From positions 1 to 64,000 of the forward strand of contig NZ_JBHTLQ010000019.1 of the NCBI RefSeq assembly GCF_042679085.1: DNA of 64,000 nt, written 5' to 3'. The translations under genes were made by a program, and so were the position numbers. Of this stretch, positions 36,037 through 44,463 are shown in pieces (position 1 is the stretch's first letter; each line of letters starts with the position of its first letter). The notes beneath the pieces were generated by a model. It was not told where the DNA came from, did no database searches, and saw only the letters and a program-made list of their open reading frames with translations. The DNA comes from Phenylobacterium conjunctum. GTDB lineage: Bacteria; Pseudomonadota; Alphaproteobacteria; Caulobacterales; Caulobacteraceae.

Positions 36037-36438
36037 ATGAAGCTTCGCCGGCTGACCGATTACGCCCTGCGCGTCCTGATCTATGTCGCCGAGACCCCCG
36101 GCCGGCGATGCTCGGTGCCCGAGATCGCCGCGGCGCACAGCATCTCGGAACATCATCTGGTCAAGGTGGCGCACCGCCTGGGCCAGCTGGGCTATCTTTC
36201 AACCGCACGCGGACGCGGCGGCGGACTGTCCTTGTCCGCCAGCCCGGAGGCCATCAATCTGGGTGAGGTGGTGCGTAAGCTGGAGGGCGATGACTGCCCT
36301 GTGGACTGCTCGTCCTGCATCCTGGCGAGGCGCTGCACGCTCTCAGGCCTGCTCAACCGCGCGACCCAAGCCTTCTATGACGATCTAAGCCGCCAGACCC
36401 TGGCCGACCTGATCCGCCTGCCCAACCCTACCGCCTAA
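36037..36438 (+). CDS. Rrf2-family regulator, NsrR-type (nitric oxide sensor)
   Basis: A 133-aa winged-helix protein. The N-terminus MKLRRLTDYALRVLIYVAE is typical of NsrR, the recognition helix lies in SISEHHLVKVAHRLG (about 43-57), and the wing is GYLSTARGRGGGLSLS. Four cysteines in CPVDCSSCILARRC (about 93-106) could hold a nitric-oxide-sensitive Fe-S cluster. The ATG at 36037 is chosen; an upstream in-frame GTG/ATG would add five residues. Its divergence from aox and the truncated globin, with an NsrR-like palindrome between, makes a role as nitric-oxide-relieved repressor likely. Confidence 0.8.
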   Translation: MKLRRLTDYALRVLIYVAETPGRRCSVPEIAAAHSISEHHLVKVAHRLGQLGYLSTARGRGGGLSLSASPEAINLGEVVRKLEGDDCPVDCSSCILARRCTLSGLLNRATQAFYDDLSRQTLADLIRLPNPTA

Positions 36439-36443
36439 GCGGC

Positions 36444-36899
36444 TCAGCCGCGGCCGCGATAGGTGGGGACGCCCTGATCGGGAACCCACAGGCCTTCCGG
36501 AACAGCGCCCGTCTGCCAGAACACGTCGATGGGGATGCCGCCGCGCGGATACCAGTAGCCGCCGATCCTCAGCCAGCGCGGCTGGGCGGTCTCGACGATG
36601 CGCCGGCCGATCGCCACGGTGCAGTCCTCGTGGAAGGCCCCGTGGTTGCGAAAGGCGCCCAGATAGAGCTTCAGCGACTTGGATTCGATCAGCCAGTCGC
36701 CCGGCGCATAGTCGATCACCAGATGCGCGAAGTCCGGCTGGCCGGTGACCGGGCACAAGGAGGTGAACTCCGGAGCCGTGAACCGGGCCAGGTACAGCAC
36801 ATCCTTCTGCGGGTTCGGAACCCGTTCGAGGACGGCGACCTCGGGGCTGTCGAAGCCGCGAACCTCGCGGCCGAGCTGGGTGAGATGGGTGTCTTGCAT
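36444..36899 (-). CDS. queF: NADPH-dependent preQ0 (7-cyano-7-deazaguanine) reductase
   Basis: A 151-aa tunnel-fold enzyme that reduces preQ0 to preQ1 on the way to the tRNA base queuosine. It shows the QueF signature ESKSLKLYL (near residues 72-80), the thioimide-forming cysteine in TSLCPVTGQPD (Cys49) and the HEDCTV segment with the catalytic Asp near 92. Length fits the short unimodular type. It converges on the NsrR-type gene. No preQ1 riboswitch was seen upstream, and no other queuosine gene is in the window. Confidence 0.93.
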   Translation of the reverse strand: MQDTHLTQLGREVRGFDSPEVAVLERVPNPQKDVLYLARFTAPEFTSLCPVTGQPDFAHLVIDYAPGDWLIESKSLKLYLGAFRNHGAFHEDCTVAIGRRIVETAQPRWLRIGGYWYPRGGIPIDVFWQTGAVPEGLWVPDQGVPTYRGRG

Positions 36900-37013
36900 G
36901 CCGCCGTTTACCGCCCGCGCCCAGGAGCGGCAACCGCGCCCCGCGACAGGGCTTTCGGCGCGTCGCCGAAAGGCTTAGTGCGATAGGTAAGAACAGATCA
37001 GGGAGACGAGACC

Positions 37014-37817
37014 ATGGCCAAGGGGCAGTTCGAGGATTTTGTGGTGCTGGTGACCGGCGCCTCCACCGGGCTTGGCCGGGCCATCGCCGTCGAGGTGGCG
37101 GACCAGGGCGCCGCGGCCGTGATCATCAACTACGCGCGCAGCGCCGAAGAGGCCCAGGAGACCGCCGCCCTCGTCGAGGCCAAGGGCGCCAAGGCGGTCC
37201 TGGTGCAGGGCGACGTGGCCAATGACGACGACTGCCGCAAGATCGCCGCCGCGGCCGAGCCGTTCGGACGGATCGACGCCCTGTTCAACAACGCCGGCGT
37301 CACCAAGTTCGCCCCGAACCATGGCGACCTGGACGCGGTCTCCGCCGAGGATTTCCAGAACCTCTATGCCGTCAATGTCGTCGGCGCCTTCCAGATGATC
37401 CGCGCCGCCCGCGCCCTGCTGGAGGCCGGCCCGCGTCCGGGCGCGGTGGTCAACACCTCTTCCATCGCCGGCGTCATGGGCGTGGGCTCCTCGGTCCCCT
37501 ATGCGGCCTCGAAGGGCGCCTTGACCACCATGACCATCTCCCTCGCCCGCGGGCTCGCGCCGCGGATCCGGGTCAACGCCATCTGCCCGGGCTTCATCGA
37601 CACCCCGTGGTTCGGCAAGGGCATGCCCCAGGAGCGCATCGACCGTATGCGCGAGGCCACCATCGCCTCCACCCCGCTCAAGGCCGCCTCCACCGCCGAG
37701 GATATCGCCGCCTCGGCCGTGTTCCTGGCCTCCCCGGCCTCGCGCCATGTCACGGGCGAGACCCTGATTGTGGACGCCGGGACACACCTCGGCTACGCGC
37801 CGCTGGGCATGCGTTAA
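37014..37817 (+). CDS. Short-chain dehydrogenase/reductase
   Basis: A 267-aa Rossmann-fold oxidoreductase. TGASTGLGRAIA binds the cofactor (residues about 12-23), NNAGVTKF lies near 92, the catalytic Ser is in NTSSIAGVMG, and the YAASKGAL motif near 162-169 supplies Tyr and Lys. It resembles glucose/3-oxoacyl-ACP reductase-like SDRs; the substrate cannot be told. It reads through a perfect 14-bp palindrome at its stop codon and is followed by the porin gene. Confidence 0.9.
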   Translation: MAKGQFEDFVVLVTGASTGLGRAIAVEVADQGAAAVIINYARSAEEAQETAALVEAKGAKAVLVQGDVANDDDCRKIAAAAEPFGRIDALFNNAGVTKFAPNHGDLDAVSAEDFQNLYAVNVVGAFQMIRAARALLEAGPRPGAVVNTSSIAGVMGVGSSVPYAASKGALTTMTISLARGLAPRIRVNAICPGFIDTPWFGKGMPQERIDRMREATIASTPLKAASTAEDIAASAVFLASPASRHVTGETLIVDAGTHLGYAPLGMR

Positions 37818-37825
37818 ATTTAACG
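37812..37825. promoter_or_regulatory. Perfect 14-bp palindrome at the SDR stop codon
   Basis: CGTTAAATTTAACG is fully self-complementary and overlaps the SDR stop TAA. It lies 226 bp before the porin start and could be a regulator site for the porin promoter. It carries TTAA at both ends but lacks the TTAA-N7-TTAA spacing of CtrA sites. Confidence 0.3.
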
Positions 37826-38050
37826 TCGCGTTTAGGCCGCACGACACATTTGCGAAGGGCGTACGGCTCAGGTTCACCCGAGGTCAGTTGCGCGAATTTT
37901 GGGCGCCCACAGCATGAGGCGCTCAAAATAGTGCCAGCCTAGGCCTGTCGCCGGGCGCGCAGCGTCCATGCGTTGCCCGACTCTGGGTCAAATGACGATG
38001 CTTTTACAGATCGGGCGGAGCCTGCCCGGTCGAGACAAGGGGATAAAACG

Positions 38051-38737
38051 ATGAATGCTCTCAAGATTGCTCTGCTCGCCGCGACCGCCACGGTCGCCAT
38101 GGGCGGCGCCGCCCTCGCCGCCGACGCGCCCTCGGTGTCGTTCAACCTCGGCGCTTCCACCGACTACGTGTTCCGCGGCGTGAGCCAGACGGACGGCCAA
38201 GCCCAGGTGTTCGGCGGCGCCGACCTGACCGCCGGCTCGTTCTACGCTGGTACCTGGCTGTCGAACGTCGACTTCAATAACGGCACCAACATGGAGTACG
38301 ACCTGTACGTCGGCTACAAGCCGCAGGTCGGCCCGGTGGCCATGGACCTGGGCGTCCTGCGCTACGGCTACACCAACTCCCCGTCGGGTCCGGATCAGGA
38401 CTTCTACGAAATCAAGGTCGCCGGCTCGGTTCCGGTCGGCAAGGGCTCCATCGGCGGCGCCGTCTACTACTCGCCGGAGTTCTTCGGTGAGACCGGCGTG
38501 GCCACCTATGTCGAACTGAACGGCTCCGTGCCGGTCGACGACAAGTGGACCCTGTCGGGCGCCATCGGCCACCAGGATGTCGACTACAACGGCGACTACA
38601 ACACCTGGAACCTGGGCGTCGGCTATGCGCTGACCGACCACATCGGTCTGGACCTGCGCTACTTCGACACCGACGAACATGGCTTCGGCAAGATCTATGA
38701 CGGTCGCGTCGCGCTCGCCCTGAAGGCGACCTACTAA
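38051..38737 (+). CDS. TorF-family (Gcw_chp) putative porin
   Basis: A 228-aa outer-membrane beta-barrel protein. The signal peptide (MNALKIALLAATATVAMGG onward) is cut after ALAA near residue 24. The family hallmark SFNLGASTDYVFRGVSQTDGQ follows directly, and a C-terminal YDGRVALALKATY strand ends in an aromatic residue. TorF/Gcw_chp proteins are common in Caulobacterales and Xanthomonas; transported solutes are unknown. The ATG at 38051 is preceded by AAGGGG. A strong terminator follows the stop. Confidence 0.87.
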   Translation: MNALKIALLAATATVAMGGAALAADAPSVSFNLGASTDYVFRGVSQTDGQAQVFGGADLTAGSFYAGTWLSNVDFNNGTNMEYDLYVGYKPQVGPVAMDLGVLRYGYTNSPSGPDQDFYEIKVAGSVPVGKGSIGGAVYYSPEFFGETGVATYVELNGSVPVDDKWTLSGAIGHQDVDYNGDYNTWNLGVGYALTDHIGLDLRYFDTDEHGFGKIYDGRVALALKATY

Positions 38738-38763
38738 GATCTTTTAGTTATTCGTCTTTCGGA

Positions 38764-38794
38764 AAGCCGCCTTCCGCCTTGGGAGGCGGCTTTT
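38764..38794 (+). terminator. Intrinsic terminator after the porin gene
   Basis: AAGCCGCCT pairs with AGGCGGCTT (nine base pairs) and the last arm runs into TTTT. It lies 26 nt after the stop. Confidence 0.85.
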
Positions 38795-38823
38795 CTGTTT
38801 TCAGGACGCGCCGCCTGGACTAG

Positions 38824-38935
38824 GGTCCACCGGCTTCATGCGTTCCGGCGCCCCCAGGGTCGGGAAGGAAGCAAACCGCGTCCGCTCAAGGACACGGGGT
38901 TTCATTGGACGCCTCGCGCCGTTGCGGCGCGTTGG
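38824..38935 (+). ncRNA. ffs: Possible signal recognition particle RNA (4.5S-like)
   Basis: The noncoding stretch contains CAGGGTCGGGAAGGAAGCA (38855-38873), close to the universal SRP hairpin signature CAGGTCCGGAAGGAAGCA, with the 11-mer GGAAGGAAGCA exact. Distal arms GTCCA (38825-38829) and TGGAC (38905-38909) can pair, a second stem CGTCC/GGACACG follows the signature, and a hairpin CGCGCC/GGCGCG ends it. Against it, the tip has an extra base relative to the consensus and does not pair as well as in E. coli. A terminator just upstream separates it from the porin. Confidence 0.5.
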
Positions 38936-38961
38936 GTCCGTGCACATCGGAGCGCGTATCT

Positions 38962-40902
38962 ATGGAGCAGATGACCAACCGTGCGCAGACGGTCATTGCG
39001 GATACGCTGATCGCCGCCGGCGCGTTTCTCATCGCCTACCTCCTGTCCGCCACCCGTGCGCTTGGTCTGGATTCCAGCGGGCTGTCGGGGCTGAACCTCG
39101 CTCAGCTGACCGCGATCTACGCCACGCTTGCGGCCGTGTTCTCGACCATGTTCCGGCGCGAGCTGTCGCCCTGGCGCTATGTCTCGGTGCCGGACACCCT
39201 GGTGCTGGCGCGCACCGCCATGCTGACCGCCGGCGTCTTCCTGCTGGCCGTCTTCGTCATCGACCGCGCCAGCGGCCTGGCCCGCTCGGTCCTCGCGCTA
39301 GCGCCGATCCTGCAGATGGTCGGCTCCATGGGCGCGCGCATCGCCCGCCGCGCCCTGCATGAGCACGCCTTGGACAGCTTCGCGCCGATGAAGCCGGTGC
39401 GGGACCGCGCCGCCCAGGCCCCGTCCCTGCTGCTGATCGGGCCGACCGCCCTGGCCGACACCTATCTGCGCGACGTGGCCCGCCGCCACGACCATGCCTG
39501 GACCCCGGTGGGCATCGTCAGCCCGGACAGCCGCGACATCGGCCAGCAGGTCCGCAGCGTCTGCGTGATCGAGTGCATCCAGAACCTGGACGCCGCCCTG
39601 GCCGACCTGCGCCGCTGGAACCGCTATCCGCGCGCCATCCTGTTCCTCGACGAGCCGGGCCGCCTGAAGGGCCTGACCGCCGACCTGCTCGGCCGTTTGA
39701 AGAACGACGGCATCCGCCTGCTGCGCCTGCCCTCTATCGTTGAACTGTCGCAGCACGACGGCGTGTCCCTGCTGCCGATGCGCGAAATCAGCGTCGAGGA
39801 ACTGCTGGCCCGCGAGCCCATCGAACTCGACCGCGCCGCCGTCGGCGCCTTGATCCGCGGCCGTCGCGTGTTGATCACCGGCGCCGGGGGCTCCATCGGC
39901 GCGGAGCTCTGCCGCCAGGTGGCGGCCTTCCAGGCGGCCCACATCACCCTGCTGGACTTCTCCGAGACCTCCCTGTTCGAAATCGACCGGGAGATGGGCG
40001 AGGTCTATCCGAACCAGTCGCGCCACGCCGCCCTGGTGGACGTCCGCAACGCCGACCGCGTCCGAGGATGCTTCCTGGCGGAAAAGCCGGACCTGGTGTT
40101 CCACGCCGCGGCGCTCAAACACGTGTCGATGGTCGAGCGTCACCCGTGCGAGGGGATCCTGACCAACGTCGTCGGGACCTGGAACGTGGCCGAGGCCGCC
40201 CGGGCCTGCGGCGCCGCCCAGATGGTGCTGATCTCCACCGACAAGGCGGTGGATCCGTCCAACGTCATGGGCGCCACCAAGCGCCTGGCCGAGGCTGTGA
40301 TCCAGGCCCAGCAATTCGGCCAGGGCGCCCGCTTCTCCGCCGTGCGGTTCGGCAATGTGCTGGGCTCGGCCGGCTCGGTGGTGCCGATCTTCCGGTCGCA
40401 GATCGAACGCGGCGGCCCGGTCACCGTCACCCACGAAGAGATGAGCCGGTTCTTCATGACCATCCCCGAGGCGGCGCAGCTCGTGCTGCACGCCACGGCG
40501 GCCTGCGCCGAGGACGTAGACTCCAACAACGCCCGCCTGTTCCTGCTGGAGATGGGTGAACCCGTTCGGATCATGGACCTGGCGCGCCAGATGATCGCCC
40601 TGTCCGGGCGCACCTTGGGCAAGGACATCGAGATCGAAATCACCGGCCTGCGCCCGGGCGAAAAGCTCACCGAGGCCCTGCTGGACGAGACCGAGCGGTC
40701 CATTCCCTGCGCGCCCAAGGTGATGGAGGTCGTGTCCTCCTCCGCCCTGCGGGTCACCGCGAACCACCTGCGCGACCTGCAGCGTTTGGCGGAAACCGGC
40801 GACATCGAGGACGTGCGCCGGGCCCTGTTCGAGCTGGTCGCCCAGATCCGCGGCGAGCGGCCCGGTCCGGCTCCAAGCCTGCGCGTGGTCGCTGGCGGTT
40901 GA
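38962..40902 (+). CDS. Membrane-bound nucleoside-diphosphate-sugar 4,6-dehydratase (CapD/WbpM family)
   Basis: A 646-aa inner-membrane enzyme. Four or so hydrophobic helices occupy residues about 5-130, followed by a soluble Rossmann-like domain, and then the SDR catalytic domain from about 285 with the NAD loop ITGAGGSIGAELC. As in FlaA1/WbpM, the usual YxxxK tyrosine is replaced by Met in STDKAVDPSNVMGATKR. Such enzymes convert UDP-GlcNAc to a 4-keto-6-deoxy sugar for O-antigen, capsule or glycoproteins. The ATG at 38962 is chosen. The next gene is a sugar-nucleotide epimerase, which supports a polysaccharide role. Confidence 0.9.
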   Translation: MEQMTNRAQTVIADTLIAAGAFLIAYLLSATRALGLDSSGLSGLNLAQLTAIYATLAAVFSTMFRRELSPWRYVSVPDTLVLARTAMLTAGVFLLAVFVIDRASGLARSVLALAPILQMVGSMGARIARRALHEHALDSFAPMKPVRDRAAQAPSLLLIGPTALADTYLRDVARRHDHAWTPVGIVSPDSRDIGQQVRSVCVIECIQNLDAALADLRRWNRYPRAILFLDEPGRLKGLTADLLGRLKNDGIRLLRLPSIVELSQHDGVSLLPMREISVEELLAREPIELDRAAVGALIRGRRVLITGAGGSIGAELCRQVAAFQAAHITLLDFSETSLFEIDREMGEVYPNQSRHAALVDVRNADRVRGCFLAEKPDLVFHAAALKHVSMVERHPCEGILTNVVGTWNVAEAARACGAAQMVLISTDKAVDPSNVMGATKRLAEAVIQAQQFGQGARFSAVRFGNVLGSAGSVVPIFRSQIERGGPVTVTHEEMSRFFMTIPEAAQLVLHATAACAEDVDSNNARLFLLEMGEPVRIMDLARQMIALSGRTLGKDIEIEITGLRPGEKLTEALLDETERSIPCAPKVMEVVSSSALRVTANHLRDLQRLAETGDIEDVRRALFELVAQIRGERPGPAPSLRVVAGG

Positions 40903-40931
40903 TCCCGGCGCTCAGCCGGGCATAAGACGCC

Positions 40932-41948
40932 ATGGCTCGCATTCTCGTCACCGGCTCGGCCGGCTTCATCGGCTCGCACCTGTCGCACAAGCTGCTCGAC
41001 CGCGGCGACGAGGTGATCGGGCTGGACAACCTCAACGCCTACTACGACCCGAAGCTGAAGGCCGACCGGCTGGCCAGGCTCGAGGCCCGCGACGGCTATC
41101 GCCATGCCAAGATCAACCTCGAGGATCAGGCCGCGGTCGCCGCCCTGTTCGCTGAGACCAAGCCCGACGGCGTGGTCAACCTGGCCGCCCAGGCCGGGGT
41201 CCGCTACAGCCTTGAGCAGCCCCGCACCTATGTGGACTCCAACCTCGTCGGCTTCCTCAACATCCTGGAAGGCTGCCGCGCCGTTCAACCGGCCCATCTG
41301 GTCTACGCCTCAACCAGCTCGGTCTACGGCGCCAATGGCAAGCTGCCGTTTTCCGTCCATGACGGGGCCAACCACCCCATCACCCTCTACGCCGCCACCA
41401 AGCTGGCCAATGAGGCGATGGCGCATTCCTATGCCCACCTGTTCGGCTTTCCCTGCACGGGCCTGCGCTTCTTTACCGTCTACGGCCCCTGGGGCCGCCC
41501 GGACATGGCGCTGTTCAAGTTCACCGACGCAATTCTGAAGGACCAGGCCATCGACGTGTATGGTCAGGGCAAGATGCAGCGGGACTTCACCTTCGTGGAG
41601 GATATCGTCCTGGGCGTCATGGCCGCCCTCGACCGCCCGGCGGCCGTCAATCCCGCCTGGAACCCGCAAGCTCCTGACCCCGCCACCAGCGGTGTCGCCC
41701 CCTGGCGGGTGCTGAACCTCGGCAACAGCCAGCGTGTCGAGCTGATGCGCTACATCGAGGTTCTGGAAGAGAAGCTCGGCCGAAAGGCCAAGCTGAACCT
41801 CATGCCCATGCAGCCCGGCGACGTCGCCCGCACCGAAGCCGATGTCGAGGCCACGCGCGCGGCCCTGGACTACGCCCCCACCACACCTGTCGAGGTCGGT
41901 GTCGGCAAGTTCGTCGACTGGTATCTCGACTACTACAAGGCGCGCTGA
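40932..41948 (+). CDS. UDP-glucuronate 4-epimerase-like NAD-dependent epimerase
   Basis: A 338-aa extended SDR. GSAGFIGSHLSHKL binds NAD (residues about 8-21), LDNLNAYYDPKLK is the signature of the UDP-glucuronate/UDP-galacturonate epimerase group (CapI/LspL), the catalytic motif is YAATK near 155, and FFTVYGPWGRPDMALFKF lines the sugar site. It would make UDP-galacturonate, or a related uronate, for surface polysaccharide. It begins 29 nt after the CapD/WbpM-type gene and is probably in its operon. Confidence 0.9.
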   Translation: MARILVTGSAGFIGSHLSHKLLDRGDEVIGLDNLNAYYDPKLKADRLARLEARDGYRHAKINLEDQAAVAALFAETKPDGVVNLAAQAGVRYSLEQPRTYVDSNLVGFLNILEGCRAVQPAHLVYASTSSVYGANGKLPFSVHDGANHPITLYAATKLANEAMAHSYAHLFGFPCTGLRFFTVYGPWGRPDMALFKFTDAILKDQAIDVYGQGKMQRDFTFVEDIVLGVMAALDRPAAVNPAWNPQAPDPATSGVAPWRVLNLGNSQRVELMRYIEVLEEKLGRKAKLNLMPMQPGDVARTEADVEATRAALDYAPTTPVEVGVGKFVDWYLDYYKAR

Positions 41949-41952
41949 TCGA

Positions 41953-42936
41953 TCAGGCGTAGCCCTCGATCGCCGTCACCTCGTTGGCCGAGCCGAGGAT
42001 GACGGCCACGCGCTGATGCAGCTGGGTGGGCTGGACATCCAGCATCCGGCCGGCATCGCCGGCGATGGAGCGGCCGCCGGCCTGCTCGACGACGAAGCTC
42101 ATGGGATTGCCCTCGTACATCAGCCGCAGCTTGCCCGGCTTACCCGGCTCGCGCTTGTCCCAAGGGTACATGAAGACGCCGCCGCGGCTTACGATGCGAT
42201 GGACGTCAGCCACCATGGAGGCGACCCAGCGCATATTGAAATCCTTGCCCCGCGGGCCTTCCTTGCCAGCCAGGCAGTCGTCGATATAGGCGCGGACCGG
42301 CTGGGCCCAGTGGCGCATGTTCGACATGTTGATGGCGAACTCCTTGGTGTCCGCCGCAATGCGCACATTTTCGGCGACCTGGAGCCAGGCCTTGCTGGCC
42401 GGATCCAGGGTGAAGACGAAGACGCCGGCGCCCAGGGTCAGGACCAGGGTCGTTTGCGGGCCATAGACCACATAGCCGGCCGCCACCTGGGCCGAGCCCG
42501 GCTGCAGGAAGTGCTCGGTCTTGGGCGCACCGCCCTTGGCCGGCAGCACCGAGAAGATGGTGCCGATAGAGACATTGACGTCGATGTTGCTGGACCCGTC
42601 GAGCGGATCGAACAGCAGCAGGTAGGGGCCCTGCTCCGCCGTCGGATGGATGTCGTCCATCTCTTCAGACGCCATGCCCGACAGGTTCGGCGAGCCGTGA
42701 AGGCCGTTGAGCAGCAGGTCGTTGGAAATGACGTCCAGCTCCTTCTGGACCTCGCCCTGCACATTCTCGGTGCCGCGCGAGCCGAGCGCCCCGCTGAGCG
42801 CGCCGCCGGCCACCAGGGTGGCGATGGACGCGCAGACCTCAGCGACCTGGGCGATCAGCCCCTGCAGGGCGACGGGCGCCGGGCCGGAGGCCGTCTGGGC
42901 GTTGGCGAGAAAGGCGGAAAGGTCTTTGGCGGACAT
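41953..42936 (-). CDS. fbp: Fructose-1,6-bisphosphatase class 1
   Basis: A 327-aa gluconeogenic enzyme that removes the 1-phosphate from fructose-1,6-bisphosphate. The metal-binding active site LLFDPLDGSSNIDVNVSIGTIFSV lies near residues 107-130, and the sugar-phosphate loop RYVAS-type segment appears as MRWVASMVADVHR near 225. The C-terminal KLRLMYEGNPMSFVVEQAGG is typical. The start at 42936 (MSAKDLSAFL) is preferred over an upstream in-frame ATG at 43032. It converges on the epimerase gene. Together with pckG at 48173 it indicates growth on non-sugar carbon. Confidence 0.94.
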   Translation of the reverse strand: MSAKDLSAFLANAQTASGPAPVALQGLIAQVAEVCASIATLVAGGALSGALGSRGTENVQGEVQKELDVISNDLLLNGLHGSPNLSGMASEEMDDIHPTAEQGPYLLLFDPLDGSSNIDVNVSIGTIFSVLPAKGGAPKTEHFLQPGSAQVAAGYVVYGPQTTLVLTLGAGVFVFTLDPASKAWLQVAENVRIAADTKEFAINMSNMRHWAQPVRAYIDDCLAGKEGPRGKDFNMRWVASMVADVHRIVSRGGVFMYPWDKREPGKPGKLRLMYEGNPMSFVVEQAGGRSIAGDAGRMLDVQPTQLHQRVAVILGSANEVTAIEGYA

Positions 42937-43138
42937 CGGGCTCTCATGGCCGGCGAAGCCGGCGCGTTCAGCGGGTGATCCTGGGCTGGCCAAGGGCGCG
43001 CCGCAGCGGTTCAGATGGGTGTGAAATGGCACGAGGGAGGAGCTTCATGCAAACCCTCTTGCGTGTCTCAGGGCACGGCTTGTTCGCGGCCGTCCACCGC
43101 CTATGGTGTGGCAAAGCGCACGTCCTTGGAGCCCCGGC

Positions 43139-44356
43139 ATGAACACCTTCACCCCCTCGCGATTCTGGGTCGAAGCCGGAGATGACCTCCTTCAGGAGAT
43201 GATCACCCTGCGCCGCTCGATCCACGAGGAGCCGGAGCTGGGCCTGCACCTGCCCAAGACCACCGCCAAGGCCAAGGCCGCGCTCGAAGGCCTGCCGCTG
43301 GAGATCTATGAAGGGCCGTCCACCACGGGATTCGTAGCCGTGCTCCGCGGCCCGGCCAATGGCCGCACGGTGCTGCTGCGCGGCGATATGGACGCCCTGC
43401 CGCTGGACGAGGACACCGGCCTCGACTTCTCGTCCCGCACGCCCGGCGCCATGCACGCCTGCGGCCATGACACCCATGTCGCCATGCTGGCCGGGGCCGC
43501 CCGGGCGCTGTGCGCCAAGCGCGACCAGCTGGCCGGCACGGTGATGTTCATGTTTCAGCCGGGCGAGGAAGGCTACCACGGCGCCCGCTGGATGCTGGAC
43601 GACGGCCTGATCAATCCCCTGCCCGACGCCGCCTTCGCCCTGCACATCTCGCCGAACATCCCGACCGGCGTCTTCGCCGGCCGCGCCGGGCCGCTACTGG
43701 CCGCCGCCGACCGTTTCGAAATCACCGTGAAGGGCCGGGGCGGCCACGCCTCCCAACCGCAGGACGCCATCGACCCGATTCCTGTCGCCTGCGAGATCGT
43801 CACCGCGATCCAATCGATGGTCACCCGCCGTATCCCGGCCTTCGATCCGGTGGTGATCACGGTGGGCCGCATCCAGGCGGGCACCACCAACAACGTCATT
43901 CCCGAGGTGGCGGTGATCGAAGGCACCATCCGCTCGTTCTCGGAGCGATCTCGCGAGCTGGCGCATGAGGGGCTGAAGCGGCTGGCCCCGCACATCGCCC
44001 AGGCTCACACCGCCGAGGCTGAGGTCGAGGTGATCCCCGGCTTCCCGGTGACCCATTGCGCCTCGGAGGCCACCGCCCTGTTCGAGCGCACCGCCGAGGC
44101 CCTGTTCGGCGAAGGCGCTTGGCGCACCATGCCTTCGCCGGCCATGGGCGCGGAGGACTTCGCCTATGTCCTGCAGAAGGTTCCAGGGGCCATGGCCTTC
44201 CTGGGCGCAACCCCGGAAGGCGGCGACTGGCGGTCCTGCTGCGCCCTGCACTCCAACCGCATGGTGCTGGACGAACGGGTGATGGCGCGCGGCGTGGCCA
44301 TGCACTGCGCCATCGCCGAGGCCTTCCTGTCCGGCGGGTTCGACCCCGCCGATTGA
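43139..44356 (+). CDS. M20-family amidohydrolase (hippurate hydrolase-like)
   Basis: A 405-aa zinc or manganese amidohydrolase of the M20D type. LLRGDMDALPL (near 78-88), MHACGHDTHVAML (near 104-116) and the catalytic FQPGEEGYHGARWML (near 139-153) hold the metal ligands and general base, with the dimerisation insert near 185-290. Family members hydrolyse N-acyl amino acids, hippurate or IAA conjugates. The ATG at 43139 was chosen. The gene stands alone between fbp and an SDR gene; its natural substrate is unknown. Confidence 0.9.
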   Translation: MNTFTPSRFWVEAGDDLLQEMITLRRSIHEEPELGLHLPKTTAKAKAALEGLPLEIYEGPSTTGFVAVLRGPANGRTVLLRGDMDALPLDEDTGLDFSSRTPGAMHACGHDTHVAMLAGAARALCAKRDQLAGTVMFMFQPGEEGYHGARWMLDDGLINPLPDAAFALHISPNIPTGVFAGRAGPLLAAADRFEITVKGRGGHASQPQDAIDPIPVACEIVTAIQSMVTRRIPAFDPVVITVGRIQAGTTNNVIPEVAVIEGTIRSFSERSRELAHEGLKRLAPHIAQAHTAEAEVEVIPGFPVTHCASEATALFERTAEALFGEGAWRTMPSPAMGAEDFAYVLQKVPGAMAFLGATPEGGDWRSCCALHSNRMVLDERVMARGVAMHCAIAEAFLSGGFDPAD

Positions 44357-44463
44357 CGCCTTCCGTACCGAACTCTCGAATTTCCGCTGCGTCGTGACGC
44401 AGGGGCAGCTAGGGTGTGGCCGCGCGCAGGCCGGGACCTCGCGCCATTTCAGGAGACGATATT

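Noticed and set aside
36900..37013. preQ1 riboswitch upstream of queF
   Set aside because: No pseudoknot-type preQ1 element could be recognised in the short GC-rich upstream stretch.
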